From Rhabdophis nuchalis (taxonomy: Eukaryota; Chordata; Lepidosauria; Squamata; Natricidae), in assembly GCA_039707465.1 (NCBI GenBank), contig CM077644.1:81528875-81592874 (forward strand): 64,000 nucleotides of DNA, read 5' to 3'. The notes below the pieces were generated by a model that worked only from the letters and a program-made list of their open reading frames with translations, did not search any database and was not told the DNA's origin. The position numbers and the translations under genes were made by a program. Positions 11,877-22,979 of this stretch are shown piece by piece (position 1 is the first letter of the stretch; every line of letters begins with the position of its first letter).

Positions 11877-12289
11877 CAGTAGACCACGTACAATTGGAGT
11901 ATCTTTGGAGATCTAAAAGTAATGGCCCTGCTGCTTTGGAATGCAGCTCAGATCGACCAAGTGCTGCTGTTACATATGTGAATGGGGCAGCAGTACAAGA
12001 AAGCTACATTACATTATAAAGAAATGGCCACTCCAAAGTAATTTGGTTCCAGGACAGAACTATGTGCCACATGAGCCACTTCTTGACCTGACAAATATGT
12101 TTGCCTTTGCCTCTGACTAATGGGGGGGGGGGGGAGTGAAGATGGTGGATAAAGAAAGTGAAGACTTGCATTATTTGAGACATGTTTCCAGGAATAACTG
12201 ATGTCAAGATTAAGGAAGGCATTTTTGTTGCTCCAGATCAGACATATCATCAGTGACAATGACAAGTGGTTCAAAGCTCAGGTCCAAAG

Positions 12290-12553
12290 CACTTGAGGGC
12301 AGGACAAGAAGCAATGGGTGAAAACTAATCAAGGAGAGGAGCAAGTTAAAACTAAGGAAAAAATGTCCTGACAGAACAATTACTCAGTGGAACAACTTGC
12401 CTCCAGAAGTTGTGAATGCTCCACCACTGGAAGTTTTTAAGAAGATGTTGGATAACCATTTGTCTGAAGAGGTGTAGGAGTTTCTGCCTAAGCAGGGGGT
12501 TGGACCTAAAGACCTCCAAGGTTCCTTCCAACTCTATTATGATATTCTAAAGA
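12290..12553 (+). mobile_element. CR1 LINE 3' end
   Basis: GGCAGGACAAGAAGCAATGG, then GGAACAACTTGCCTCCAGAA, and a terminal GGGGGTTGGACCTAAAGACC and CCTTCCAACTCTATTATGAT. Same 3' region as 9700-10085. Confidence 0.85.
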
Positions 12554-13460
12554 TCTATTAGCAACCCCAGAGAAAATTGGCTGGAAAGCATTCAAGGGTG
12601 TTGGGAATTTCCTTGGCAACTACAGAGCATCAAAACACTACAGTCACTTGACAAACTTCTCACAGCACACAAGACCATGAAGGGCAGCATTCTGCATTCA
12701 CTCTGGGACTTCTTTCCTGAAAATCTAAGTGCAGTCAATGCTGAACATGAGGAAAGTTTTCACAAGGACATTGACACAAAAGAAAAATAGTATCAGGGCA
12801 ACTGGAATCCATCAGTGCTGGCTGATGGTCATTGGGCATTGTAGTGTGATGCATTGGACACTGAGTATTAACTAGATTCAACAGCCAAACACTTTTGGTC
12901 GTTTTGAAGTCATGGATGTGACAGAAACATTATGTGATTAAATACATTACAGTCATGAAAAGTTAATTTCATATTTCTCAAGATTTCTATGGGATACGGT
13001 CATTCTGAAATTATATTTGTGTTGTTATTTGAAAGGGTCTAGCTACCATAATCACCAACACTTTTTCAGGAAGCATTTTTTTTAATGTTGGCTTCTTTAT
13101 CTCAGCATGGAAGGGCAGAAATTGCACAGAATCTGCTGGATGACTAACAAAGCGTTGACACTTGCTATTGAGGCTTCTGTAATTACTTTTTTTCTCTTTT
13201 TTTGGTGGGGGAGGGGGAGAGGAAACTGATCTATCAAACTATCAAAGGAATTGATTCCAGAGGAAACCATGAGGATTCACTATCTGGAACCTCATCAGAT
13301 AAGTCAGTAGATGCCCCAAGTCAGCCTTCTGCATCTAATTTGGACTTGAAGTAGATAGTGACACTGGCAGAAATCATAAAACTGTTCTTGAATTAAATAT
13401 TTGGGGCCAGGTTTACTTTCTCTTCCTTCTACAGAGATGAAAGGGCTTTCATTCCTATTT
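12554..13460. other. intergenic, nothing recognised
   Basis: No supported exon or named repeat. Confidence 0.35.
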
Positions 13461-13464
13461 GAAC

Positions 13465-13615
13465 TAAATGTTGTGGGTGCTTCATCACTGGAGGCTTTTA
13501 AGAAGAGACAGGACAGTCACTTGTCTGAAATGGTATAGAATTTCCTGCTTTTGAGAAAGGGATTGGACTAGAAGACCTCCAAGGTCCCTGCTCACTCTAT
13601 TATTATGTATTCTGA
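13465..13615 (+). mobile_element. CR1 LINE 3' end (short)
   Basis: GGTGCTTCATCACTGGAGGC through GGGATTGGACTAGAAGACC and TATTATTATGTATTCTG, a 5'-truncated CR1 tail. Confidence 0.8.
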
Positions 13616-14238
13616 CTGTACACTTCTAACCACCACTCTGGGGGTTTTCCCTCCATGCAATGCTGCTGCGTCTTTATGGGTAGTGCAAAATACAAAATTG
13701 GAATGCAGTGCAAGCTGTAAAATGCCTCTCCTGAAATATGAAATCACTGCCTTGCTGTGAAACACTTGCATTTCAAGAACAGGGAAGAAGTCATATTCCT
13801 CAACCACCCATCTGAAGAAATAAAATGGAGTGTTTAAAAATGTTCATTTAAAAAACATGAATATTGGTTGGCAAAACCTAAAACTGCTTGTTCAAATTGT
13901 ACTATTTGATTATACATGTGAATTCACACATACATACACTCACACACAGAGACATTTGCTTAAATAGTGCCAATTTGAGTTAAATGTGCTCCTATGTCTA
14001 TTTACTCATAAGTAAAACTATTCTTTTAATGTAGTTACTCTTTAGTAAGTGTGCCTCAGAGTAATCTTAGGCAAGAAAACAACAACTATTCATAATTCCA
14101 GAAATATGCTTATGCTTTCATTTCTTTGTCATAATTTATCACAGCAAGGAAAGTGGATTCAGTTTTTAAAAAGAGTATTTGACTATCTCTCCAAGTTAAT
14201 ATGAATTCAAGGAAATTGAAATAATGGTTCCTTTAAAC

Positions 14239-14360
14239 CAGGGGTCTCCAACCTTTGCAACTTTAAGTCTGAAGGACTTCAGCTCCCTGACCTATAGGAC
14301 TTAAAGGACTTCAGCTTTAAGTCTGAAGGACTTCAGCTCCCAGAATTCTCCAGCCAGCTG
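14239..14360. mobile_element. truncated hAT MITE
   Basis: Begins CAGGGGTCTCCAACCTTTGC like 11742-11876. The left part (GTCTGAAGGACTTCAGCTCC) occurs twice, and the element stops at GCCAGCTG without its right end. Confidence 0.7.
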
Positions 14361-15449
14361 TAGAATACAAATTCATCCTGACTAGTCCTTTCTAGATGAC
14401 CTATGGTTTATTTTAACTATGATTAAATATAGCTGTAATCTATCATTTACACTCCTACCATACAATAGCTAGATAAACAACATTGGTAACCATATTAGGA
14501 TTAACTGCCATGTGTAAACCCATCATTTGATTCAATTGCCTGTTATTTTGAAAAATGTAGTATGAAATTCTCATTGAATACAGTGAGAGAAGCTTGTTTC
14601 TAGGTCAGGTAATCCTCAGAACGTAGAAACAGAACACATTTGGGCTGAATTAACACACACACTAAAGCCATAGTTTGCTTATCTTTGGTTTATTGAATAA
14701 ATCACAATTGGCTGCATCACACTAAGTATTAAGCAAACACAAGCAAACTATCTTGAATATTAGCATCTCTCTGAGTTTAGATACTATCATTATAGTATAC
14801 TTTAGCATATTTTTTTCCTATGGCAAGCATAAAGACCTGTTCCAGACTCTGCCTTCCAGGCTGATGCCTCAGAGTTGTCTTGAGTGTCGTTTTTTTCCCA
14901 TTGCCCACTTCAGAATCATGACAAGCTAATCCATTGCATATACACAGATACCTTTGCCAGGAGAAACATAATGTAAGCCCATCCATCAAATTTGTTTGAG
15001 TTTAGACAATAGCTGCATTCCTCTCTTCTCCTAAGCTAACATCTTGTGCAACTTTATTGGCTGGAGGGATTTACTGGCACAAATATAACCCACTTTGTGG
15101 AACTAGAAGTGAGTTCCTAGAATATTTATGGTAGGAGAAAGCAGAAGTTCCATAGCAGGGTTTAAGAAGGAATTATGACAAATCGAGATGCACGAAGAGA
15201 AGTCACTTAACCTAGAGTTTAAAAGCAGAGAGATGGTTCTCCCAATTCCCAGTTCAGAGAAAATCTGCCACCCTCAAATCAATGGGATGTAAGGCCATAT
15301 TTTAAAGATACTTACCTCTGATTAAATGGCCTCTGTCAATAATCTCTGTATGTGTGTTCACATGCATACATTATGTAGTAGTTAAAGTGCTAGACTAGGA
15401 GACCTAGATGCTATTACTCCATTAGAAGAAAATATTTCTAGCTCAGGGT
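14361..15449. other. intergenic, nothing recognised
   Basis: AT-rich unique-looking DNA; no gene seen. Confidence 0.35.
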
Positions 15450-15615
15450 TGAACTGTGTGCCCGTAGAGCTCTCTAAGCTTGATTGTTTTCTTGTAGATG
15501 TTTCACTACGCTCTCTGCAAACCCTACTCACTTCTAGCACTGATGATGTTATGTAGTCAGGTAATGAAATTTCTGCAAGAAAACAAACTCAAAGAGCATC
15601 AAGGACTCCCTATTC
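15450..15615. mobile_element. Penelope-like (P2) ends, head-to-head pair
   Basis: A minus-oriented arm (about 15465-15525, AAGCTTGATTGTTTTCTTG) is followed by a plus arm with TTCTAGCA (15532-15539), CTGATGA (15540-15546), a weak stem TTA/TAA, GAAAT (15566-15570), TTC, and TGCAAGAA (15574-15581). TTCTAGCA and TGCAAGAA pair at 7 of 8 positions, as stem I of a hammerhead would. Confidence 0.6.
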
Positions 15616-16404
15616 CTCCATTAGACATGAAACTCATTGAGTGACTAGGAAGTCAAAGCATCTATCTACTAATCTGCACTGAACTAACATGACAGATGAC
15701 TGTCTATAACCTTCAAAGAAGAGGCCTTCATCCTGCAGTGGAATGGTTCAGGCACAGAATAATAACAACATGATTTAACTATGTAAGCTACCCAGAGTCA
15801 TTTCAGGGTTGGGCCGTGTGTGGGGGCATTCATCTGCTCAGCTATTCTTCTCATCCTCCATGATTTATCTTCATTCCTTCAGGACATTTTATGCCCAGCA
15901 AGTTCTCTAGCCTAGAATGGAAGCTGGTTGGATTGCTCTGGGAAGAGTGCCTGAGGGTGTTTATCAAACATCACAGTGTTCGTTTTAAAGCCTGCCTCTG
16001 TGACTATGTAAGGCACAGCGCATTGCTGTATCAACACCTCTGTACAAGATTTAAGACATCTTATTATATTCTTGAGAGCGTCTTGGAGCCATAAGACAGG
16101 GGTTACTGATCCGAGTACAATATTCTCCTCCAAAAGCTTTATTTCTGATTTACATACTCAGGTTCTGCTTTAAATTTAGGAGGGAGAAGAATACATCCTT
16201 GCTTCTTCCCTGCTTATGCAATAAATCCTACATATATATGGCTTATGCTAGGCCACACATTTTCTAGGGTGTGGATGAGTTCACATAATGCACCAGGCCT
16301 TATATAGCCTTCATTTGGTTTTAGCCTAGCATATTCACTGATTTAAACCATTGCAACTTGTTTCAGAAAGGGCTAATATACAGTATACAATCAGTGTTGT
16401 GGCA

Positions 16405-16810
16405 AGAACCGTGAAATCTTTGATGTTCTCTGAGCTTGGTTGTTTTCTTGCAGACATTTTATTGACCACCTAGTAAGGTCCTCCTTGCCAATGAATGTGG
16501 CATTGCCCCATTGCTACCTCTATATACACAGTAGCTTGCCCTGCCAATGTTAATGGGGATATGGTTTTCTCTTTGGTAGTTCCTTGATTAAGAGTTTGTT
16601 TTCTGCTTGATTGTTTGTCTGGTGTTAATCCCTGCTTAATCTGTTCTAGTCTCTTTTTTGTCCTTCTTAGCTTTTTTACTGTCTCTTTTGAATGGTGTAT
16701 AAATGTGGTTTCTTTCTAAGTGTCTGTTGATGGCTGATTTGTCTGACTGCCAAGGTTCCAGGAATCTCCTAGTATTTTTGGGATTTAGCTTGGCCTCAGA
16801 TGCTCATATA
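16405..16810 (-). mobile_element. Penelope-like (P2) fragment
   Basis: The minus strand reads ATGTCTGCAAGAAAACAACC and AAGCTCAGAGAACATCAAAG at its terminus (16405-16460), as in the other P2 copies. Decayed interior sequence extends to about 16.8 kb. The upstream half of the hammerhead-like motif is lost. Confidence 0.5.
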
Positions 16811-18930
16811 AAGTTGTTGTTGCATTCACACAGCCAAATATGGCTCATTCAATAAATCATAGCTAAGCAAATAAAGATTTAGAATGCTATATGAACAAAA
16901 GCAATAGTGAGTTTTCCCAGTATAGTAGCTAAAAATGTGGTTAGCTAATGTGAGGCTGAGCTGTACAAAATTGGCCATGTGGTTAATGTGCGATTCAGCA
17001 TGTTGTGTGCAATTGAGTTAATTCACTTGTTAAACCATGATTAGGTAAACTATGGGTAAATATGTTGTGGGACTTATTTCTGAGTAAGCATGGTTAGCCT
17101 GGCATTACATGTGCTATTAGCAAATCATGCTATAGAATTTCTTCTGAATCAGACTTTGATTTTTAACATAAACAAATCCTACTTTTTCCCTTTAGATTTT
17201 ATCTAAATACCAAAAGTGATTATCAAGTAAGTTTTAAACCCACCCAACAGGGCAAGATTCAAATTGAAAACTGGTAGAAATGACAGAAGGACTCTTACTT
17301 TTCACTGGCTGTTATTTAATATTTTATATTTCCTATAAAGTTTCTAGGCCACTTTTAAAAAGATAATTTCTTCTCCCGCCTATTTAGAGAAAATAAATTG
17401 CTATCTGAATATACAAATCTATGGCACCTAAAAACACCATTAAATCCAGAGATATCCATGCCTAAAAATTGGAAGACAAAGTTAACCTACAGAAGTCTAC
17501 CCAAAAGAAAATCCCATTGAGTTGAATGAGACTTCACAGACATTACATATAGAATTGTACTTATAGCTGGCTGGGATAGTTCATAGGTAAGGTGTTGTTG
17601 TTTTTAAATGAGCTCCAACATGTGTAGATTGAATAGAAGATAGATTCTTTAGTGGATGGAACAGGTAAATCCCATTGCAGATTACAGGGCTTCTCAAAAC
17701 TAAGAATGGAAGCTAGGAAAATGCTTTTTAAGAATTTGAGGAGATAAAATTCCAGAATATGAACATGCTGATCTTCGAAGCATGAGTTGGTAGCTGATAT
17801 CTGAATTCCAGTCCTATCCGATTTGGAAAGTGGGTGAGGGATAGGTTGAGTTCAATGACGTTGAGGTATCTAATCCAGCTGAATGTCAGCACAGAGAGAG
17901 GATTGTTTGCATAGCCAAGTATCCCATCATCAATCTTTATTTAAACAACAAATTAGGAACTTGTCTTGCTTGATGAACTCAGTTTGGTTTGACACAGGAT
18001 TCACAGGAAGGCATTGTACAAATACATATCTGCTTTTGCCCTTTCGTTTGTATACGAGGAAAGAGCTTTGTTTAGATCTAAGCATAACAGTAAAAAAGCC
18101 TGTGGATTTCACTGCATTCCCCCCCCCCCCCATTGGAAATGCTATGCAAGGTTTGAAACAGCCAAAAAAAAGTTCTGTAAAATGCCCTACCTGAGTTAAT
18201 ATATTTTGGGCACCAACAGTCAGCAGCCTAGCCCACGTATGGATTCATTCTGTCCTGCTGTCCTAACTTTACTGAACGTTAGAATGACTGAACACTAATT
18301 CTGCTCTTCACTTGAATACTCTGATTTTTACCTAGTTTATACACAAGATTCCTGGAAGGAAAATGTGAGATAAGTAAAGTGCATTTTAAACAGCCCAGAA
18401 CCAAGCAAAGAAGATACATTTTCACATTCAAAACAGAGAAAGCTAAATCGATATGTGAGGGAGGACAATAAATACAAAATCAATCATTGTGTAATACTTT
18501 TAGGATGGCTCACCCAAATGATGCGTGTCAGCTTTGGAATTCTATGACCTCTTCTCCAAGAGGCACAATTTAAAAACAGAATTAGGGGGACGACGACCCA
18601 GAGTCAATAATCTGGGGACAAGTATCGTATAACTTGAGTGAGCTCCGTAATTCAGACAGAATCTCATGGCAAATGTGCTCTGGGTGTTTTAGTCCAGAAT
18701 AGTTGTTGCGGGTGTCAAATTACCCACAGCATTTTGGAGCAAAGAGATCCCACTAGCTAAACAGTCCTTCTTGAAGAGGAAAGGACCAGCTGAATCTCCA
18801 ATGTGGTTCTGAGCTCTAAAGCCCACCAGTTTTCAGACTAGCAGAAAGGGAGGGGCAGGGAAAGAGCAGAGAAGAAAAAGAGCTGTTAATTTTGACACAC
18901 ACACCGTTGTTTGTTTTTTTAGAAGCAAAA
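16811..18930. other. intergenic, nothing recognised
   Basis: AT-rich unique-looking DNA, with a C10 homopolymer at 18120-18130. No exon could be supported. Confidence 0.35.
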
Positions 18931-18939
18931 AAATGAACA

Positions 18940-19600
18940 GCAACAAATCTCTTGGTTTCTCAGGATTGATAACTCATTCCTATCGTTTAAAAAGGCAAAT
19001 GTAAAAAAAACGTGTGAGTTGTTCGCCTTAAGGGAGCAGCAATATTCTTTGCAACAAACTAGTTTTTGTTGGATTTTTCCCCCTCCCTCGACTTTGATAT
19101 TCTTTAATTTTATTGTAAATGCGAGACATAGCTTCGCGTATTTGTAAATGAGCTAGAAGGAGACACATTTGGAAAGAACATTATTTGCTTTCAAGTAAAA
19201 CGTGTTTGTGGTGGCAACCAAATTCTATTTGCTTGATGATTTCTGGATGAATTCTGAAATAGTTTTGGCGGAAAGATGGAAGAACATTCTTTATACAATT
19301 TACTCTCCTCTGGGCCAAATGTATTTAATTACTAACGCCAAAAATATTTACCTTTCAGCCAACTGGAAACATTTGTCAATCCTACCTTAAAGCTCTCTAA
19401 TTTTTTTGCATTTGATGATGTTTGACCAGGGCAATCAGAATTTGGTTACCCAATTTAGAATTCCTGTATTATAATCAATTGCCCCTTTTGACATAAATCA
19501 AAACTTATTTGGTTTCTTTTAAAGATTATCGACTTTATTGCATTCAGGCGTCCCTTTTTAAACTGCTTCGTGTCCCCCGTGGATTTTAGAGGGTCTGGAG
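18940..19600. promoter_or_regulatory. candidate conserved non-coding element
   Basis: A repeat-free block about 6 kb upstream of LHX8 with balanced composition and TAAT-type sites (for example ATTTAATTACTAACG near 19322). It lacks the decay seen around it. Regulatory function is inference from position and texture only; cross-species alignment would decide. Confidence 0.25.
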
Positions 19601-19797
19601 AAAAAGGGTATATTTTTCTACCATGGGAAAATCAGAACACAATTGAAGGAAGAAAAGAAAACTTTGTTTAGAAATCATGAGACAACCCTTCCGAGGCCGC
19701 TTCCCATCGGGTTTTCAACACATTCGGCAATGTGGTTCCCGACCTTCAAAGGTCGCCCCTCCCGACTCCAGCAGATTTTCTCTGTCCATTAAGGGAT

Positions 19798-19816
19798 TTC
19801 TTTCTTTCTTTCTTTC

Positions 19817-19873
<57 letters not shown>

Positions 19874-19975
19874 TTTCTTTCTTTTCTTCTTTCTCTCTCT
19901 CTCTCCTTCCTTCTTCTCCTTCCTTCTCTCTCTTTCTCCTTCCTTCTTCTCCTTCCTTTTCCCTTCTCCTCCTTT
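19798..19975. repeat. (CTTT)n pyrimidine-rich microsatellite
   Basis: CTTT units followed by CTTCTC/CTCT-rich units. The pyrimidine strand is the plus strand, opposite in sense to the tracts at 7.1 and 21.4 kb. Confidence 0.95.
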
Positions 19976-19979
19976 TTAA

Positions 19980-21410
19980 AATGGACTAATTTTTAAAAAT
20001 CAGCTGTGAACATCCTCTCCAAATTCTTGTCCAAACGTCTCCACCTAGGACATGCAAATGTTGGGCTGCATGATTGCTTGTAAATCACATTGCATTCGAT
20101 ATGGGTTTGCTCCGAGATCATCATCTAGGTTGCAGTTTTAAAAACAGCGATCGCAAAGAAGAAAGCAGGACTCTACTCATTGATTTCTGCTCGACCACCT
20201 TTCCAATCTCCCACTGGACTGTACACCAGCCGGCTCAATGGATAACAATGAAAACATTGTAGGCAATAAAGTTTGCACGCTTGCAATCTCCTTTTGGCCC
20301 ATTTAGTATCTTCTTCCAAAACAAGCTGGGAGGAGGGTGGGGTTTTTTGTGGGTTTCTTTTGGGGGGGGGGGGTTGCAACCGGATGGAGTTTTTTTATTA
20401 TTTGAAAAATTGCTTCTCAGATGCGGAGACATTGCGGTTGTGGATGAAACCATTTCTTTCCTTTTTAGCAGGCGAACAACAACTGATAAGAAAGGGCAAA
20501 CTGAGAAGAGAAAAAACCCATAGGCGACAAAAGCCGACCCTCTTGAGTCTTTTTTCACTCCATCCTAAACGCCTGCATATTTTTTCACAGCGGCTGAAAT
20601 GCTTTTATCTTTTTACAAATCAGCCAGGAACGCGAGGAATTAGGGAACGAAATGTCCCTTCTTTCCAAATAAGTGAACCAAATACGGACGTTCCAAAGGC
20701 TCCAGATTAAAACCGAACTAGATTCGTTGAAGGCCATAGAACTGAATTCAATCTTATGCAAGTTCTGGAGTTTGTGGGTGGGTGCGTGCAATACCTCTGC
20801 ACTCAAATTAAGCTTCCCGGAGGTCACCCATCCCGGATAAGGATGGAGTGAAATACAGCCCAGAAGTCTTTGAGGATTGGTCCATGGCATACAAGACACA
20901 CTCACGGAAGCCTCGCGGGCTTCATTCGAAATTATTCCCAATGAAATGTGCTGAAGATTCGGGTGTTTATTAATATTAAGGCGCCCTAAGTAAACTGACT
21001 TCTCTGGGGCAGTTACAGGGTTAACAGTGCCCCAAGGAGCCCTCGTGGTGGGAGGCGGGAAACAGAAGGGGGGGGGGTTGCCTTAAAATGAAAGCCCGAT
21101 CTTTCTTTAAGCAGCTAAATGCAGGCTTCCTGATGCCCAAATGATTTTTTCCTCTTGATTCTATCTCACTTCCGATCTCGTCGTCCCCCACCAATCATTA
21201 GTTCTCCTCTCTCAACAGATTAAAGAAGTCCGCGACCTCCCAGGAACGAGGGCGCGGGTGCTGACGTTGCAGAACCCGCTCTGTAATTGCTTGCACCTTT
21301 TCGGGTGAAAGAAGGCCCTAACACGCGTTTTGTTCTGTCTGCAAAGAAGATCCGAATCAGTTGAGTACGGGAAAGGAGCCACTCTGTGGCGAGAGAGAGA
21401 GGGGGAGGGA
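19980..21410. other. intergenic, increasingly GC-rich
   Basis: No exon supported. Short frames on both strands lack family similarity. Composition rises toward the CpG-rich LHX8 5' region. Confidence 0.35.
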
Positions 21411-21418
21411 GGGAGGGA

Positions 21419-21420
21419 GG

Positions 21421-21491
<71 letters not shown>

Positions 21492-21492
21492 G
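21419..21492. repeat. (AAAG)n microsatellite
   Basis: About 70 bases of near-perfect AAAG units preceded by GGGA units (21395-21420). Confidence 0.95.
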
Positions 21493-21562
21493 GAACGCCT
21501 CTTTAGATCCTCTCTACTAAAGTTAATGTGCCACTGATGGATAAAGCGCAGGGATTTAACAG

Positions 21563-21620
21563 ATGAACAGAGTTGGAAGGGACCTTACAGGTCATCTAGT
21601 CCAACCCATCTCCTAAATGG
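21563..21620 (-). mobile_element. CR1-type tail fragment
   Basis: CAGAGTTGGAAGGGACCTTA and CATCTAGTCCAACCC are the reverse complement of the CR1/SINE 3' signature. Confidence 0.7.
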
Positions 21621-22120
21621 TTTCAAAAGAGGCTACAGGGAGGCGGGGGGTGCAAGTTACGGGGCAGTACATTTTTCCTTCCGATAAATGCGAGCCGTTT
21701 CAGCGCGATCCTTCAGGACCAACTGCAGAAGAGAATCTGCTGGAAGCTTTTGGGGAGGGGGGGGGAGGGAAAGAGATTTAGGAAAGAGGTTTAGGAAAAC
21801 AGCTCAGCCGACCAGGAATGTCCTAGGAGCTAGCCAGGCTCGATGTGGCAATTCGACCCCGGCTATTAAATGCAGGGAGGGGTACGAACGCAGAACGCAG
21901 AAAGCAGATGAGCTTTCTTCCTTTATTGCTGTCAAACGCTTCCCGGAGGGGTCCCTCCTCCGGAAGTGGCGCCGCGACTTCTCTGGAAGGAGGGGAGGGC
22001 AGATAGATCACAACTCAAAAATCACCCTGGCCTGATGCCCGAAAGCGGGTTCTTTTTCCTTTTTTAAAGAACGGGTTCTATCTGAGCGCTTCCTCGGATA
22101 GAAGAGGGCAGCCCCTAGAC

Positions 22121-22284
22121 CCGGGGCCCCCAACCTTTTCTATATCCCGCATCCCTAGGATGCTTCTGATATACTCCCGCACCTCTTACAAAAGGAAATA
22201 ATTATATGCATATAATGATGCATACACACTACAATTTTGAAACTTCTAAACCCAAGTTTTCGCACCCCCGGTTGGGAATCCCTG
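22121..22284. mobile_element. non-autonomous hAT transposon
   Basis: Ends CCGGGGCCCCCAACC and GGTTGGGAATCCCTG, with a perfect 8-bp duplication CCCTAGAC (22113-22120 and 22285-22292). Confidence 0.85.
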
Positions 22285-22979
22285 CCCTAGACGTTGGCCC
22301 TGATTTTTGGAGAAGAGCAATGGTTGTACCTCCATGTTATTCTTTAATCCTCAATCTTTGGGCAGTTAGAGTGGTCAAACATTGAGGGTTTTTTTTTAGG
22401 ACGGGTGAGGTGGGGTGGGAGAGTTCCATTGCCCGTCAAGTCAGTCGCCGAGTTGCTACCGAACACCCTCGTCCAATAGGGGAATTTATTAGTAGTATTT
22501 AGCATTAGCAAGGGTCAAGCACGACGGAACTCGCAGAGCATCGTCTTGGTTTCTGGAAGTCTCAAGGGTCTGGATTCATGAGTGTGGGTCAATTTTCCTA
22601 ATGTTAGGAAATACTAGGCGATTTGGATTACAACTCCCCTCATTCTAGACCATTGCTCACACCAGCTGATGGATAGGAGTTGAAGTCCAAATCCATTGCT
22701 TGCCCAGCAGCTGAAGGCCGTAGCACTGCAAACGGTGGGCTCCAAAATCGAGCCGTGTTTTTGATCTAGGTTTCCACCTAAACCCGGGGAAAGGAGAAGG
22801 TCTTTCAGCATCTCGCTCAGCCCTCTGCTCTTTCGGGAGGCAAACTGGAAAGTGGTTCCGAGAAGCCCACAACCGAACTTTTAGTTTATAAGAAGCAGTT
22901 TGGGGCATTTGAAGACTGTGACACACACACCCCTCCCCTCTGTACACAAAGACACACATAACAGCCGACGGACAGGTTA

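Noticed and set aside
19677..19989. Plus-strand phenylalanine/serine/leucine-rich frames
   Set aside because: Translation of the (CTTT)n tract; not signal peptides or membrane proteins.
20273..20710. 145-residue plus-strand open frame and overlapping minus frames
   Set aside because: No recognisable domain, contains homopolymer runs; probably chance.
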